Positions 45,700 to 57,127 of a DNA stretch of 64,000 nucleotides are shown here, one piece after another. Under the pieces are notes generated by a model, which ran no database searches, was not told the origin of the DNA, and saw nothing but the letters and a program-made list of their open reading frames with translations. A program made the position numbers and the translations under genes. The stretch comes from Hanleya hanleyi (Eukaryota; Mollusca; Polyplacophora; Lepidopleurida; Hanleyidae): positions 62,001-126,000 of the forward strand of contig JAVTVY010037044.1 of the NCBI GenBank assembly GCA_036873755.1, given 5' to 3'. Every line of letters begins with the position of its first letter. The stretch's first letter is position 1.

Positions 45700-46385
45700 C
45701 TCACGGCACACCGAAGATCAAAGACGGACTGGACAAGACTAAAAACAGAAGACGGATGACGATCACAAGAATACCAACATCGCCGCACAACAAGAAACCT
45801 CCAGAACCAGAACATCACATCCTAAACCGCACCGACACGCTACCCCATAGATGACACCGAACTGAAGCCTTAACACAGAATATGATCCTTTGACTTTCAC
45901 GCAATATAGGACGTAGATCTGCCGTCCTGTGCCCCAATACACACTCCAAGCAATTGTTACAGGCACAGATTTCTGGAAGAACCCACCCTGTTCCCAAGGG
46001 CGTCGTTAGTGAAGTCGATCCGAAAAATCCTGAAGACGCCCATGGTTCTCCCAGTTTTTTTCTGGACGGCTTTGTGCGTACAAAGGGGTACCAAGACAAA
46101 GGAATCATACACGCGATTACAGTGAACTCATATTTACCAGTATAACTTAACCAAAAACCAAAAAGAGACTTACGAACTTGTACATATAGCGATTCTTATT
46201 TACTTCTATTTATATCTCCTACTAGTCTCTCATTGTTATTTATTATTTATTTATTTATTTATTTATATATTTAGCGCTGGAAAAGATATTCAATAAACAA
46301 AGTAATGTACCGCGAAATTCAAATAAAACATTGAGTTGATGGGCCGCGAAATCCGAATGGGAAGCGGCCCTTAAACTACAACTTC
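45700..46385 (+). repeat. Module copy 1 (ends in GGGCCGC hairpin)
   Basis: Begins 'cacggcacaccgaagat' and runs through 'ttcacgcaatataggacgtag', an AT-rich ATTTATTT zone, 'aataaaacattgagttgatg', and the hairpin GGGCCGC (46341-46347)/GCGGCCC (46364-46370), ending near 'aaactacaa.ttcaatcaat'. Two more copies follow. May be a repeated 3' end of LINE 2 or an independent non-autonomous element. No protein is encoded. Confidence 0.65.
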
Positions 46386-46409
46386 AATCAATTGATATCA
46401 TTATATATA

Positions 46410-46875
46410 TAGGACGTAGATCTGCCGTTCTGTACCCCAATACGCACTCCAAGCAATTGTTACAGGCACAGATTTCTGGAAGGATCAACACTGTTCCCAA
46501 GGGCGTCGTTAGGGAATTCGCCTCGAAGAATCCTGAAGACGCCCTGGTTCTCCCAGTTTTTTCTGGACGGATTTGTGCGCACTATGGGGTACCAAGAAAA
46601 AGGAATCATCCACGCGATTATAACACATATTTATCAGTATAATAATTAATAACAGACTTAACGACTTGTACATAGCGACTCTTCTTTACTAGTATTTATA
46701 TTTCCTCATTGCTATTGTTATTCATTATTTAATTATTTATTTTAATATCTAGCGCTGCAAAAGATCTTAAATTAACGAAGAAATGTACCGTGAAATTAAA
46801 ATAAAACATTGAGTTGATGGGCCGCGAAATCCGTATGGCAAGCGGCCCTTAAACTACAATTTCAATCAATCATTG
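46410..46875 (+). repeat. Module copy 2 (5'-truncated)
   Basis: Starts abruptly at 'aggacgtagatctgccgttc' after a TATATATA stretch, lacking the first ~205 bp of copies 1 and 3, and ends in the hairpin (46819-46825 / 46842-46848). Closer to copy 3 than to copy 1. Confidence 0.65.
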
Positions 46876-46991
46876 ATGTCATTCGACTGACGGTCGGGGG
46901 TGCCTATTGTTGAGAGGAAGATATATCAAAGTATTGCACGAAAAATAATAAAAAACAAAAATGACTACAAGCCTTCTATTTCATATGATAC

Positions 46992-48345
46992 AGGCACACC
47001 GAAGACCACAGACGAGTTGGACAAGACCTGGAACAGAAGACGGATGACGATTACAAGAATACCAACAGCGCCTTGAGTGACAACGCCGCACAGCAAGAAC
47101 ATCCAGAATCAGAATACTCGACCCTAGACAACACCAGACACGCTACCCCTTAGATGTCACCAAAATGACGCTTCAACACAAAATATGATCCTTTGACTTT
47201 CACGCAATATAGGACGTAGACCTGCCATTCTGTACCCCAATACGCACTCCAAGCAATTGTTACAGGCACAGATTTCTGGACGGACCAACACTGTTCCCAA
47301 GGGCGTCGTTAGGAAATTCGCCTCGAAGAATCCTGAAGACGCCCTGGTTCTCCCAGTTTTTTTCTGGACGGCTTTGTGCGCACTATGGGGTACCAAGACA
47401 ACGGAATCATCCACGCGATTATAACACATATTTATCAGTATAATAACCAATAACAGACTTAACGACTTGTACATAGCAACTCTTCTTTACTAGTATTTAT
47501 ATTTCCTCATTGTTATTGTTATTCATTATTTAATTATTTATTTTAATATCTAACGGTGCAAAAGATCTTAAATTAACGAAGAAATGTACTGTGAAATTAA
47601 AATAAAACATTGAGTTGATGGGCCGCGAAATCCGTACGGGAAGCGGCCCTTAAACAGTGCGGTACAACTCCAAAACGGGGAACATTCCCAAATTGGGAAA
47701 CATATTTCCTGAACAGGAAATCTTTGGCAAATATTGTTGTTCATTCATAAATTGCAAACAACACAAATATTATACTCAAATGTCATCTAAATAATTAAGT
47801 TTAGTATTGTTTCATAATACAGAATAATTATTTTTTCTCATTATGGTTTCAATTGTTCAGATAAAGCTATTATTAAATTTGGATCCTAATTTTCGCAGTC
47901 ACTGCACTTCTCTGCACATTGACCATCCACACAAAGATAGTTCACTTTGATCCTGCTATCACATGATCAGTGTCTTGATCGTTAGCCATTGTTAGCTCGA
48001 GATATTCCAGTCTGAATATGATGGTTTCCTGAAATAGAAACATTGGTCAGCCCTATGGTGGCCTAACGATCCATTGAAACCATAATAAGAAAAAATAAGT
48101 ATTCTGTATAATGAAACAGTACTAAACTTGCTTATTTAGAGGACATTTGAGTATAATATTTGTGGTGTTTGCAATTTAACATATTTGCCAAAGATTTCCT
48201 GTTCAGGAAATATGTTTCCCAATTAGGGAATGTTCCCTGTTTTGCAAAAGTTTCCTGTTCAGGAAATATATTTCCCAATTTGAGAACGTTCCCCGTTTTG
48301 GAGTTGTACCGCACTGTTAAACTACAATTTCAATCATTGATGTCA
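46992..48345 (+). repeat. Module copy 3 (interrupted by a MITE)
   Basis: Starts 'caggcacaccgaagaccac' and runs to the hairpin (47620-47626 / 47643-47649). It is then split at 'cccttaaa' by the palindromic MITE (47655-48316) and resumes with 'aaactacaatttcaatc', which copies 1 and 2 show uninterrupted. Confidence 0.7.
47655..48316. mobile_element. Palindromic MITE, ~200-bp inverted ends
   Basis: Ends CAGTGCGGTACAACTCC at 47655 and its complement finishing at 48316; inverted arms of roughly 200 and 240 bp. Words like 'tttcctgttcaggaaa' recur in the arms; the right arm has one extra copy of a ~45-bp block (48190-48280). Comparison with module copies 1 and 2 gives the empty site 'cccttaaactac'. 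The duplication is TTAAA if the element starts CAGTG, or TAA if it starts ACAGTG; the two readings cannot be told apart. The second would fit PIF/Harbinger. No coding capacity. Confidence 0.8.
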
Positions 48346-49525
48346 TTGACTTCAGAACGATACTAGTAACTGTATCGAAACGTCCTCCTGAATAAACTAG
48401 AAGTTGTTATCCATAAGCAATTTGTTTATTTATCTACTTCCCAACTTCTAAATGCTATTTAAGGAAATCATAACAAGTTCGTGTTATAAATACGAACACA
48501 CTGCGCCTATCTTCAAGAGTATACAAATATTTACTTCGGGATTATTTCGCCACACAATTCCCGTCGATACGAAACCCGACAATTTCTCATAGTCCTTTCC
48601 ATTCTACTACTCTCTTGTTCCACACAGCAATGATAGAAGCACACAGTAAGTAAAAAAATACCCTCCAGTATCAAAGAATTCATTTCGATTTCTCCCTTCA
48701 AATTTATCTAACTAATTACCATATCTTTTGCTTACTATTCTGAATGCTAGCCCAGAGCGTCCGTTACTAAACAGATATATTTTTATATAATATTCCTCCC
48801 CTGTATTCGAAACACTATAATATTGACCCAGATGTATAAAAGAGGATGTCTCCGAAAATATTAGCGAAAATCATTTTTGTAGATCAATATTTCGACATAT
48901 ATTTATTCATTTTTTCGTCAGGAATGGTAGTTTATGAAAAGGTGTCATGGGTATATATAAATTCTACAGAACCCTCAATGTGGAATAGGTCTTGCCTCAG
49001 ACAACATTGCAATGGGAAAGATAATGAAATATCGCTGAGTAATAGAGAATAAAGAGGGTTTTGGGGCATTCTTTGATAGGATATAATAACACCGGTATTT
49101 CTACTGATTTTCTTATACATCTGATTAATATGAGTGAGTATCAGAGGTAAGAGATGGTTCAATGTATAAACATTGTAACAATTGAGTGGAATGCAAGTTC
49201 GTTTTCAGGAAACAACATACATCGTCTGTATGAGCCCCATTACAATAACACATACCGGTAGGTCGAATGACTATGCATTGGGGTTAATGTCGAGATCAAG
49301 ACGTACCACCACACAATTTCACCGTATAAAGTTACCAAGTATGTGGTTATAAGGCACACAGCATAAGAAGACAAACTGGATTTACATAAACGTCCCTCCA
49401 ACTTATGGTCGGCTTTCCCTACACTAATACCAAACGTCAATACCAAACCAAACGTTCGAACGTGTTGAATATAACGATGACTTGAATAAAAACCTATCAT
49501 CATTGGTCATAAAACCTATCATCAT
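48346..49525. other. Non-coding AT-rich stretch
   Basis: No gene or repeat recognised. Short frames on both strands (for example 48846-49052) have no family resemblance. Confidence 0.4.
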
Positions 49526-50258
49526 CTCTATAAAAATGAAGCGGGCATTCTCTCTCGTCGACTTTATGACAAAAGAGATGATTACAATTTCGACATCGTA
49601 AACTATCCCTTTCTGCATAGTAATATTCCAATGGGACCTGCATATGGCGTATACATATCTCGCTTAGTAGCATTTGCTAGATCCTGTGTTAAATGTGATG
49701 ATCTTAATCAACGTCACAAAACATTGTTGCAGAAACTTATAAAACAGGGCTATTCCACCAAGCGCCTCCACTCAAAGTTTCTCAAATTTGGCGATACATA
49801 TCGCATGCTGATAGCAAAGTACGAACGTAGCGTGCAAGATCTATGGCGCTACGTTTCGTAACTTGTGTCTAATTCCGCTTAACCCGGGGCTAGGGGCCGT
49901 ATGAACCCATGTACTTCAAGATCCTCAAGGTACTCATATGAACAGTCACAATCAAAGCGTGGCTGAGATACATCATTCTTTAGATGACGACTTTACAACG
50001 AATTATGGATTAAGAATACTGATCAGCGATACGGATTTGATATTTTTGGAACATCATGATGTCTTGCCGGCATCATTGCAAACTGTTGACCGCTTCTCTC
50101 TTGCACGAAACAAGCCTATGTTTATGTATACATGATTGTCTTTTTGAATTTGGTGCTAATACTGCTATATGGAATATGGAATAGGTCTTTGGATTATGGA
50201 CGCGGATATTCTCTAATGGACGACGGCTGGATTATGAATGACGGACTAGACGCTTGTA
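49526..50258 (+). mobile_element. Penelope-like retroelement, copy C (3' end only)
   Basis: A 5'-truncated copy starting inside the RT at 'ctctataaaaatgaagcggg'. RT C-terminus to the stop at 49859-49861 (DLWRYVS), then the 3' tail to 'gacgcttgtaat' (50258). The C-terminal 76 codons are open (49631-49861). Short flanking TATCATC repeats lie near the left junction (49497-49524, 'aaacctatcatcat.'), but no matching right flank was identified. Confidence 0.75.
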
Positions 50259-51059
50259 ATGTATGGTACTCGAGTATACAGGACACCACCTTCAGATATG
50301 GCTTGGACATGCAGCATGAGTAGGTGATGATCATTCTCCCTTTGGCTGAACCTTAATTCTCTCACACTCTCTCTCTCTCTTTCCCTTTGGCTTAATCACT
50401 AACTGATCTGATCTCAAGTTATTGGTGACTCAGCAAAGGGAGAACCCTACCCGGATATTGGCGCGAGCATTGTTGAATGTTTATCGAGATCCAATGATCC
50501 AGTGCTTGTAATGGCATCAGACAACCAAAAGATTTATACGTTGGACAGTATTAACAAATCTGCACCTGACTGAATCCTTATTAAATCTAGACGTTCATCT
50601 TTCGGCAGGACGTAACAAGCTGATAAACTTCTTGACAGGTGTTTCCGTAATTTTAAGCTATGCGCGCTTGTACGTTTGAGTTGACGACATTGCGTTTATC
50701 TCTGCCAATTGAAGGTAGCAGTCAGGCTTCGTAAATAGTCACCCAGAGAAGCCGGTTAACGTACAGTGAATTGAAGTAAAATTTGCAGTTGGATAGGACA
50801 AATGCCATACTTTTTTATATTATTTTTATTGCTTTTCATATTTCTGGTTACATTCATACAATAATAATAATAATAATTCAATACCAATGTAATTAATCTG
50901 TTAGGAACTTATGTACCCACCGTATTTCAATTATCACTCTGTACTCACACATGGTGCCACTCTAACAGTCTCCATGCACCCCATGTATTCCTAATTTCTA
51001 GCATAAAAGTTATTCCAGTGTTTTAAAATAATTTTCAAATAAACATCATCTCTTGTTCA
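50259..51059. other. Non-coding stretch
   Basis: Contains a CT-rich stretch (50354-50385) and an AAT microsatellite at about 50862-50876; otherwise nothing recognised. Confidence 0.4.
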
Positions 51060-51113
51060 ACATACTGATATTATTTGTGGTATTGGCGATATATTTTTCT
51101 GCCGTGTAGTGAT

Positions 51114-51390
51114 TTAAAAAATATTAATAAGTGCCTTAATATGAACACGCTCCTCGGGTCTAGTTTTAAAGATATGTTTCTTCGTTAACAGTATGAATAT
51201 GTTCATAAGACACTGGTCTTCAACCCAACCCAGAATTATTTTATCGTCGGATATCTGTCCCCTCATTTTTGCCATTTTCTGGAGCCATTTTTCCAATTCT
51301 TGCAAAAGTGTTTTCGCTTTGGGGCATTTTATTAAGAGATGCTCTATGGTCTCAACCTCAGTTCCACAGTAGTCACAGATATCGTCGTCT
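51114..51390 (-). pseudogene. Tx1/L1-like LINE C-terminus
   Basis: Minus-strand frame with the Cys/His cluster (CDYC...HLL.KCPK) followed by 'LQELEKWLQKMAKMRG' and a Lys-rich end 'HIKALINIF'. This matches the last domain of Tx1/L1-type polyproteins in order and length. Confidence 0.6.
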
Positions 51391-53391
51391 ATAAATTCAA
51401 TTCAGAAAAGACTTTGTGACAAGAATCCTATACAAACTTTTATATTGGAAGTCTCTCAGAGCTGTATAATTTAGTGCAATGGAATGTTGAGGCATGGACA
51501 TTTACCCAATTTATTTTCCTTTCCCTGTCTAAATAACCCTTCCGTTTCTGCATTGAATTTGGCGAGCAATACTGTTCATTGTTTATTGTATCATAAAAAC
51601 ATCTACCTCGCTATCATTGCCTGACCAAGGGTTGAAAATAAACAGTTAGTATGGATGATTCCTTCTGTATAGTGCGGCCAGTCTTTAGGTATATTGTTAA
51701 TAAGTCGATTATAGTCCAAGTAAGTACCATTTATGTCATATATTTTCTTCTACTTAGAGAAATTCAAAATGTTGCCATTTGAGCCAATTAAATCTCGTGC
51801 ATATTTGATTTGTCTAGCTGTTGTAACAGTTTCCGATAAAATATGTTGGGTGCTTAAATATGAATTATACCAAATTGGTTCCTTAAATATATCCGTCTTC
51901 TGTTTATTTTCTTTTCTGGAGAACACCCCAAGCATTGAGTACGTCTTTCCAGAAAGGATTATTGATTTTCTGCATAATAACTTTCACGTATTCTGCTCCC
52001 GTATTGCTCCCGAGTTTTTCAAAGGTTTTCGATTCAATAATTATTTCCATTTTTGACTCTTAAATATTGAACGCCGCATCCAAGAAATCTTGAGAGATTG
52101 AATGAATGGTATAAGACTGATCATTCTCAAGACTCCAAACTTGTAGTCGCGTGTTATTATGCTTCTTTTAATTCTACCGGGCCATCGTTCGGCAAGAATT
52201 TGTACAGCAATGAATTGACACCTTTTATAACGTTTTCAGGTGGGCTTGGCAGGGCAAGGAAAGGTGTATCAATTTAGATAAAGCAAATGATTTTATGATG
52301 TAATTTTCCCCAACAGCCCCCATTTTTGAAGTTATTCCTTCAGATCATTCAATTTGGCGATATAGTTGATTTTCCAGATATCGTGGAAATTGACTGTGGA
52401 GAAGCTGATACCCAATACAGTAAAATCATTTACCCAGCCAAACTTTATTTCAGCGCATAGCTTTAAATTTGACCCAGATAGGGATCCTATCCAAATAGTT
52501 TTCGTTTTCTCAGCATTAATTTGAAGACCTGAATACCTATAGTGTAATACATTTTATTGCCTGCTTTAAGGAGTCTTCTGAACTGCCAAGAATTAGCTGA
52601 GCGTCATTGGCGTATTGACTGATCTTAAACTCGTTTCCGCCAATATTTATTCCATTAGTCATTTTATTATTTCTGATCATACTACCAAGCACTTCCGCGC
52701 ATAACTAAAAATATACGACGAAATGGGGTCTCCTTGCCGACAACCACGATGTAATGTAAAGAATGAGGAGAGATTACCATTCTGAATGACACAAGTATTT
52801 ATATTAGTGACAAATGTAATCCATTTTTGAAATTTTGCCCAAAATTTAGGGATTTCAGTACCAGGTAGATAAAGTCACAAGAAACGGAGTCGAATGATTT
52901 TTCAAGATCAATAGATAATAATAAACCAGGTGTTTCTCTACCTTTTGTTTCAAATAGTAGATCATATAACATTCGTACATTTTCTCCAATATATCTGCCC
53001 GAGAAAAACCCCTTCTGGTTAACTAATTTATCGAGTGCAGTCCTTAATCTGTTTGCGATACATGCACTGGTTAATTTATAATTTACGTATATATAATATA
53101 ATGGGGCGCCCAGTTTTTCATAAAGTTTCTGGCCTTATTTGGTTTTGGTAGACATGTTATCACCCCTTGATTCTGAGTTATGGATAATTCCCCACTTCGA
53201 AACCCTAAGTTTATTGATCTCAAAATAAAATGCCCCATATCTTTTCAAAATACTGTATAGAATTCAACTGGAAAGTTTTTCATATTTGTTGAAGCATGGC
53301 TCAGCTCAGTATATGTTATTTCTCCCTTTAATTTGTTGGATTCTTTATCATTTAATCCGTTCAATTTGAGCTTAGTTAAGAAATCAGAAAC

Positions 53392-54161
53392 TTACTTTTC
53401 AGGTTCAACTTGCTTTGCATACAAGTCCTTATAAAACAAATATTTTGCGTGTAAAATATCTTTTGAATTATGTATTTCTTTTCCGTCATCTAACGTTAAC
53501 TTTGTTATTAGTTTATTTGTGTAATTTCTTTTTTTCAGGCCTAAAAAGTATTTAGTCGGCTTTTCGTCAGATCCCACCCAGTCTGCGTTTGTCCTGGCCA
53601 TTATACCATCAATTTTTTTTTCCTGAGATTTTCAAGTTCTTTTTTAGCAATATTTAGCATATCCAATTTAGTTTCCTCTATATAGATGTATTTTTTTTTG
53701 TATTTCTTCTTCAAGTGATTGGATGTCTGCTTCCAACTTTCCTTCCCTTTTCCGCTCTTCCTTTTCCTTTGTTGAAGAATATTTAATTGTTTCTCACCTT
53801 TACAATTTTCATTTGTAACGTGTTTAAAAACAATTGATCGTCTACATACAATTGTAAGTCTTGCTCAGCAATATTAGGAAGGCTGTCGCGATTGTAAGGT
53901 AGTGGAGTATATTCATCGATAGTTTGGTTAATTTTTGACCATATCAAGATATTTCTTTTCTTTTCGTAACGAATAATTTAATTTCCAATACCCTCTGCCC
54001 CTTTCTGAATTTGTAAAGCTGCATTCTATTGTAATTGCTAACTGATCTGTTCTGTATCCTGGTGCGATCCGCGAATTAGTTGTAATATTGAAAATGTCAG
54101 AACTAACGATGAAAAAATCGAGCCTATCTCGCTTTCTAGGATTTCTACGTCTTTCTTTCAT
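53392..54161 (-). pseudogene. Tx1/L1-like LINE endonuclease end and linker
   Basis: Two open segments: 53928-54161 (77 codons; endonuclease C-terminal strands, 'APGYRTDQLAI' in place of the usual GYRSDH, so the catalytic His is changed to Gln-Leu) and 53392-53601 (69 codons; 'KPTKYFLGLKKRNYTNKLIT' linker leading into RT). The stretch between has stops in all minus frames. Confidence 0.65.
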
Positions 54162-54858
54162 TTATGATATTCAGTACAGTTTGGCGAGCATTAGGGTTAT
54201 TTATCTTTGATAATTGTCAATATCCATTGACGGATTCAGAACAAGGTACCCATCTCCACATAATATCACTGAGGGTTACCGATTTCCTGTATTTTCCTAT
54301 TTATTGTGTTGTAGAATGACAGTTTGTCTGTGTTGGGCCCATATATGCAGCAAGCGTAACAGGTACTTCGGAGATTTACTTATTGCTCATTAATATTATA
54401 ACCCCCGAGCTCCAAACTAGAAGGAGCTTACCCAGGCGTCATGATGCCATTCCTGCGTTATTATGTCCTGATATTTTGTATCGCTGTGGGTATCTTGTAA
54501 ACAAATTTTTCTTTTTAAATTCATGAAAGACATCTGTTCTCTTTTTCTTATCAGCCAACCTTTGACAATTTGTAAACACGATACGCACGTTGTCAGTCAT
54601 TTTTTGCTGTTATTATGTTTCGCTGGAGCATGAAAATATAAACTTGTACGTAATTAAAGCTTCACTGGGTAGGCAAAGATAGTCCGGGATTTCATCATTA
54701 CAATGCAAATTAGAAATCACTATAGCAGTTTCACACTTAGCATTAATTTTAGATGCGTAAGTAGTAGTAAAAGAGCAAATTCCTTATTATTTATACAAAT
54801 GAGATGACGTCATCGATGACGTCACAGAGCTCTCATCCAATCAGAAGCCGTCAAATCC

Positions 54859-55052
54859 AGGTCAAAGGTCACATCCGGGTCAAAGGTCATTTCTGGGTTC
54901 AAAGGTCAAAGGTTACTTCCGGTCACGTGACATGTATTCTTCCGCGGTCTGGCGGTGATGCGGTCCACCTCCGTTGCTTTTCGCCTATGACGTCACATCC
55001 GGGTCAAAAGGTCACACCCGGGCCAAAAGGTCACACCCGGGTCAAAAGGTCG
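54859..55052. repeat. Array of AGGTCA-type direct repeats
   Basis: Three DR1-like units, (A/G)GGTCA-A-AGGT(C/T)A, at 54859-54871, 54877-54889 and 54903-54915, and three two-spaced units GGG(T/C)CA-AA-AGGTC(A/G) at 55001-55014, 55020-55033 and 55039-55052. AGGTCA repeats with 1- or 2-bp spacing are the classical binding arrangement for RXR-type nuclear receptors. Here they recur within a local repeat (cc.ggtcaaaggtca), so the pattern may just be a tandem repeat. Confidence 0.6.
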
Positions 55053-55983
55053 CGTGACAACCTGGAGTTATCTCCCCCTAGTTTTTGCCACCAGGGGCAA
55101 CGAGGGACCTGGCCATATATACCAGGGTCAGTCATCAAGGTCAATACGACCAAATTAGCCCTTTGTGGTTAACTACGGTATACAAAAGAACCCAAACTCA
55201 CAATGTTGTATTGACGCTTTCGCCGATTCGTGATTTGATTGGATTATTATCGCGCGTGCTCTGGAAACCTAAAATAGCATAGAACTTGGCCTGTCACTTA
55301 GGGTGTATAATTCATTGTTACAGTTGAAATATTATTTTTATAATTCACCCCTCGTGTTGAAAAGGGTGATTTACTGTTATATGATATCCCGTATTATTGT
55401 TATCAGAATAAAAAAATTTCATCTCATCGGATGGTGTTGTTGTTAATTACTATTATTATTATGTAGGCAGCGGATGTGTTGTTGTTTACTATAAGTGTAT
55501 TATGTAGGGAGCTGGTGTTAAAATTAAAAAAAAATCATCTCATCGGAAGGGCTCATTCCAAACTATCCAAGCTTTCTAGTTGGTCCAGTACTGTGTCCAG
55601 GGACGGGCGATCGGTAATGGTGAAAGGCTGCTCGAACACCAGGGTATTGTTACTGGGGTAAAAATAGCGGAGCTGGTGTGTCTCCTTATGCCGTAATAAA
55701 TACCCAAAGGTGAGATTTAATTTGAACGCTGTGGCTTGGTCCTCGAAAATAGTATAGGCGTAGTGGGGGAGACGGATGTTTTCCTCTAACCGAAAATTGT
55801 ATAAATCCAGTATCGGCCGATGGCGGTGAAAACTGTGCCGGATAGTAGGCCAGTGCCGTTGGTAGATTGTACGCACATCTTGTTGTCTCGGTAGTACTTC
55901 TATAGGCGGGTCGTCAGGATCTGTGATAATATATCCCTCATCAGTGGGCGAACTGGCGAATCGTGATCGTTGCTTGCTCGGAC

Positions 55984-56026
55984 TCTTCCACTGTTTGTAC
56001 AGCGTGTAGAATATATTCGTATTATT
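55984..56026. repeat. 43-bp direct repeat, left of PLE copy D
   Basis: Identical to 57085-57127. It starts 'tcttccactgtttgtacagc' and ends 'tattatt'. Confidence 0.9.
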
Positions 56027-57084
56027 ATCTATTATTATCTATATTAAATATCTATGTGAAATTTGGCAACACAATATATCAGCAGCATATAGGTATTCCA
56101 ATGGGTACTAATTGTGCACCCCTGTTGGCTGACCTGTATCTGTTCTCTTATGAATATGACTATATGCAGGCGCTTTCAAAAACTGATCCATTCAAAGCCC
56201 GTTCCTTCTCATTCCCCAAACGCTATATAGACGATCTCCTCGCTGTGGATAATCGCTATATAAATGACGCAGTGAAGGATATATATCCACCTTCACTGGA
56301 TTTGAAGGAAACTACAGATAGCCCTACAGGCACATCTTATTTAGATCTCTATCTCTATAAAAATGAAGCGGAGCATTCTCTCTCGTCGACTTTATGACAA
56401 AAGAGATGATTACAATTTCGACATCGTAAACTATCCCTTTCTGGATAGTAATATTCCAGTGGGACCTGCATATGGCGTATACATATCTCGCTTAGTAGCC
56501 TTTGCTAGATCCTGTGTTAAATGTGATGATTTTAATCAACGTCACAAAACATTGTTGCAGAAACTTATAAAACAGGGCTATTCCACAAAGCGCCTCCACT
56601 CAAAGTTTCTCAAATTTGGCGATACATATCGCATGCTGATAGCAAAATACGAACGTAGCGTGCAAGATCTATGGGGCTACGTTTCGTAACATGTGTCTAA
56701 TTCCGCTTAACCCGGGGCTAGGGGCCGTATGAGCCCATGTACTTCAAGATCTTCATGGTACTCATATGAACAGGCACAATCAAAGCGTGACTGAGGTACA
56801 TCATTTTTAGATGACGACTCTATAGCGAATATTATGGATTAAGAATACTGATCAGCGATACGGATTTGATATTTTGGAACATCATGATGTCTTGCCGGCA
56901 TCATTGAAAACTGTTGACCGCTTCTCTCTTGCAGGAAACAAGCCTATATTTATGTATACTTTTGTCTTTTTGAATTTGGTGCTAATACTGTTATATGGAA
57001 ATGGAATAGGTCTTTGGATTATGGACGCGGATATTCTCTAATGGACGACGGCTGGATTATGAATGACGGACTAGACGCTTGTAA
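56027..57084 (+). mobile_element. Penelope-like retroelement, copy D
   Basis: A 5'-truncated copy bounded on both sides by the 43-bp direct repeat, so its ends are known: it starts 'atctattattatctatatta' and ends 'gacgcttgtaa(t)'. Contains RT from just before motif B to the stop and the complete 3' tail. It is the least disrupted copy and serves as the empty-site reference for the insertions in copies A and B. Target duplications are variable in Penelope-like elements; 43 bp is long. Confidence 0.8.
56050..56689 (+). pseudogene. Penelope-like reverse transcriptase, C-terminal half (copy D)
   Basis: Open from 55963 (non-element sequence) through 56397 and then, after a 1-bp change near 56370 ('gcggagcattctc' versus 'gcgggcattctc'), from 56363 to 56689. 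Motifs: 'GIPMGTNCAPLLADLYLFSY' (motif B), 'KRYIDDLLAVDNRYIND' (motif C, YIDD intact), 'YDKRDDYNFDIVNYPFLDSN', ending 'SVQDLWGYVS'. The single frameshift is the only clear lesion. 5' truncation removed motif A, so no active enzyme is possible. Confidence 0.8.
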
Positions 57085-57127
57085 TCTTCCACTGTTTGTA
57101 CAGCGTGTAGAATATATTCGTATTATT
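57085..57127. repeat. 43-bp direct repeat, right of PLE copy D
   Basis: Identical to 55984-56026; the sequence after it (gcgtaagagggcttcgcc) continues the interrupted minus-strand coding frame. Confidence 0.9.

Larger units (their letters stand above)
51060..54600 (-). mobile_element. Tx1/L1-like LINE, degraded, minus strand
   Basis: Reading the minus strand: endonuclease end near 53928-54161 (FFIVSSDIFN.....IAPGYRTDQLAI), linker with 'DEKPTKYFLGLKKRN' (53530-53580), RT with 'HRGCRQGDPIS' near 52735, and a C-terminal Cys/His block 'CDYCGTEVETIEHLL' near 51335-51380 followed by about 75 more codons to 51114. The EKPTKYFL-LEKRN linker and GCRQGDP motif are characteristic of the L1/Tx1 group. 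All domains are broken by many stops and frameshifts, more than in the other two LINEs. Confidence 0.7.

Noticed and set aside
46341..46372. Helitron 3' hairpin
   Set aside because: A hairpin exists, but no CTRR terminus follows at the usual distance and no TC start or RepHel sequence was seen.
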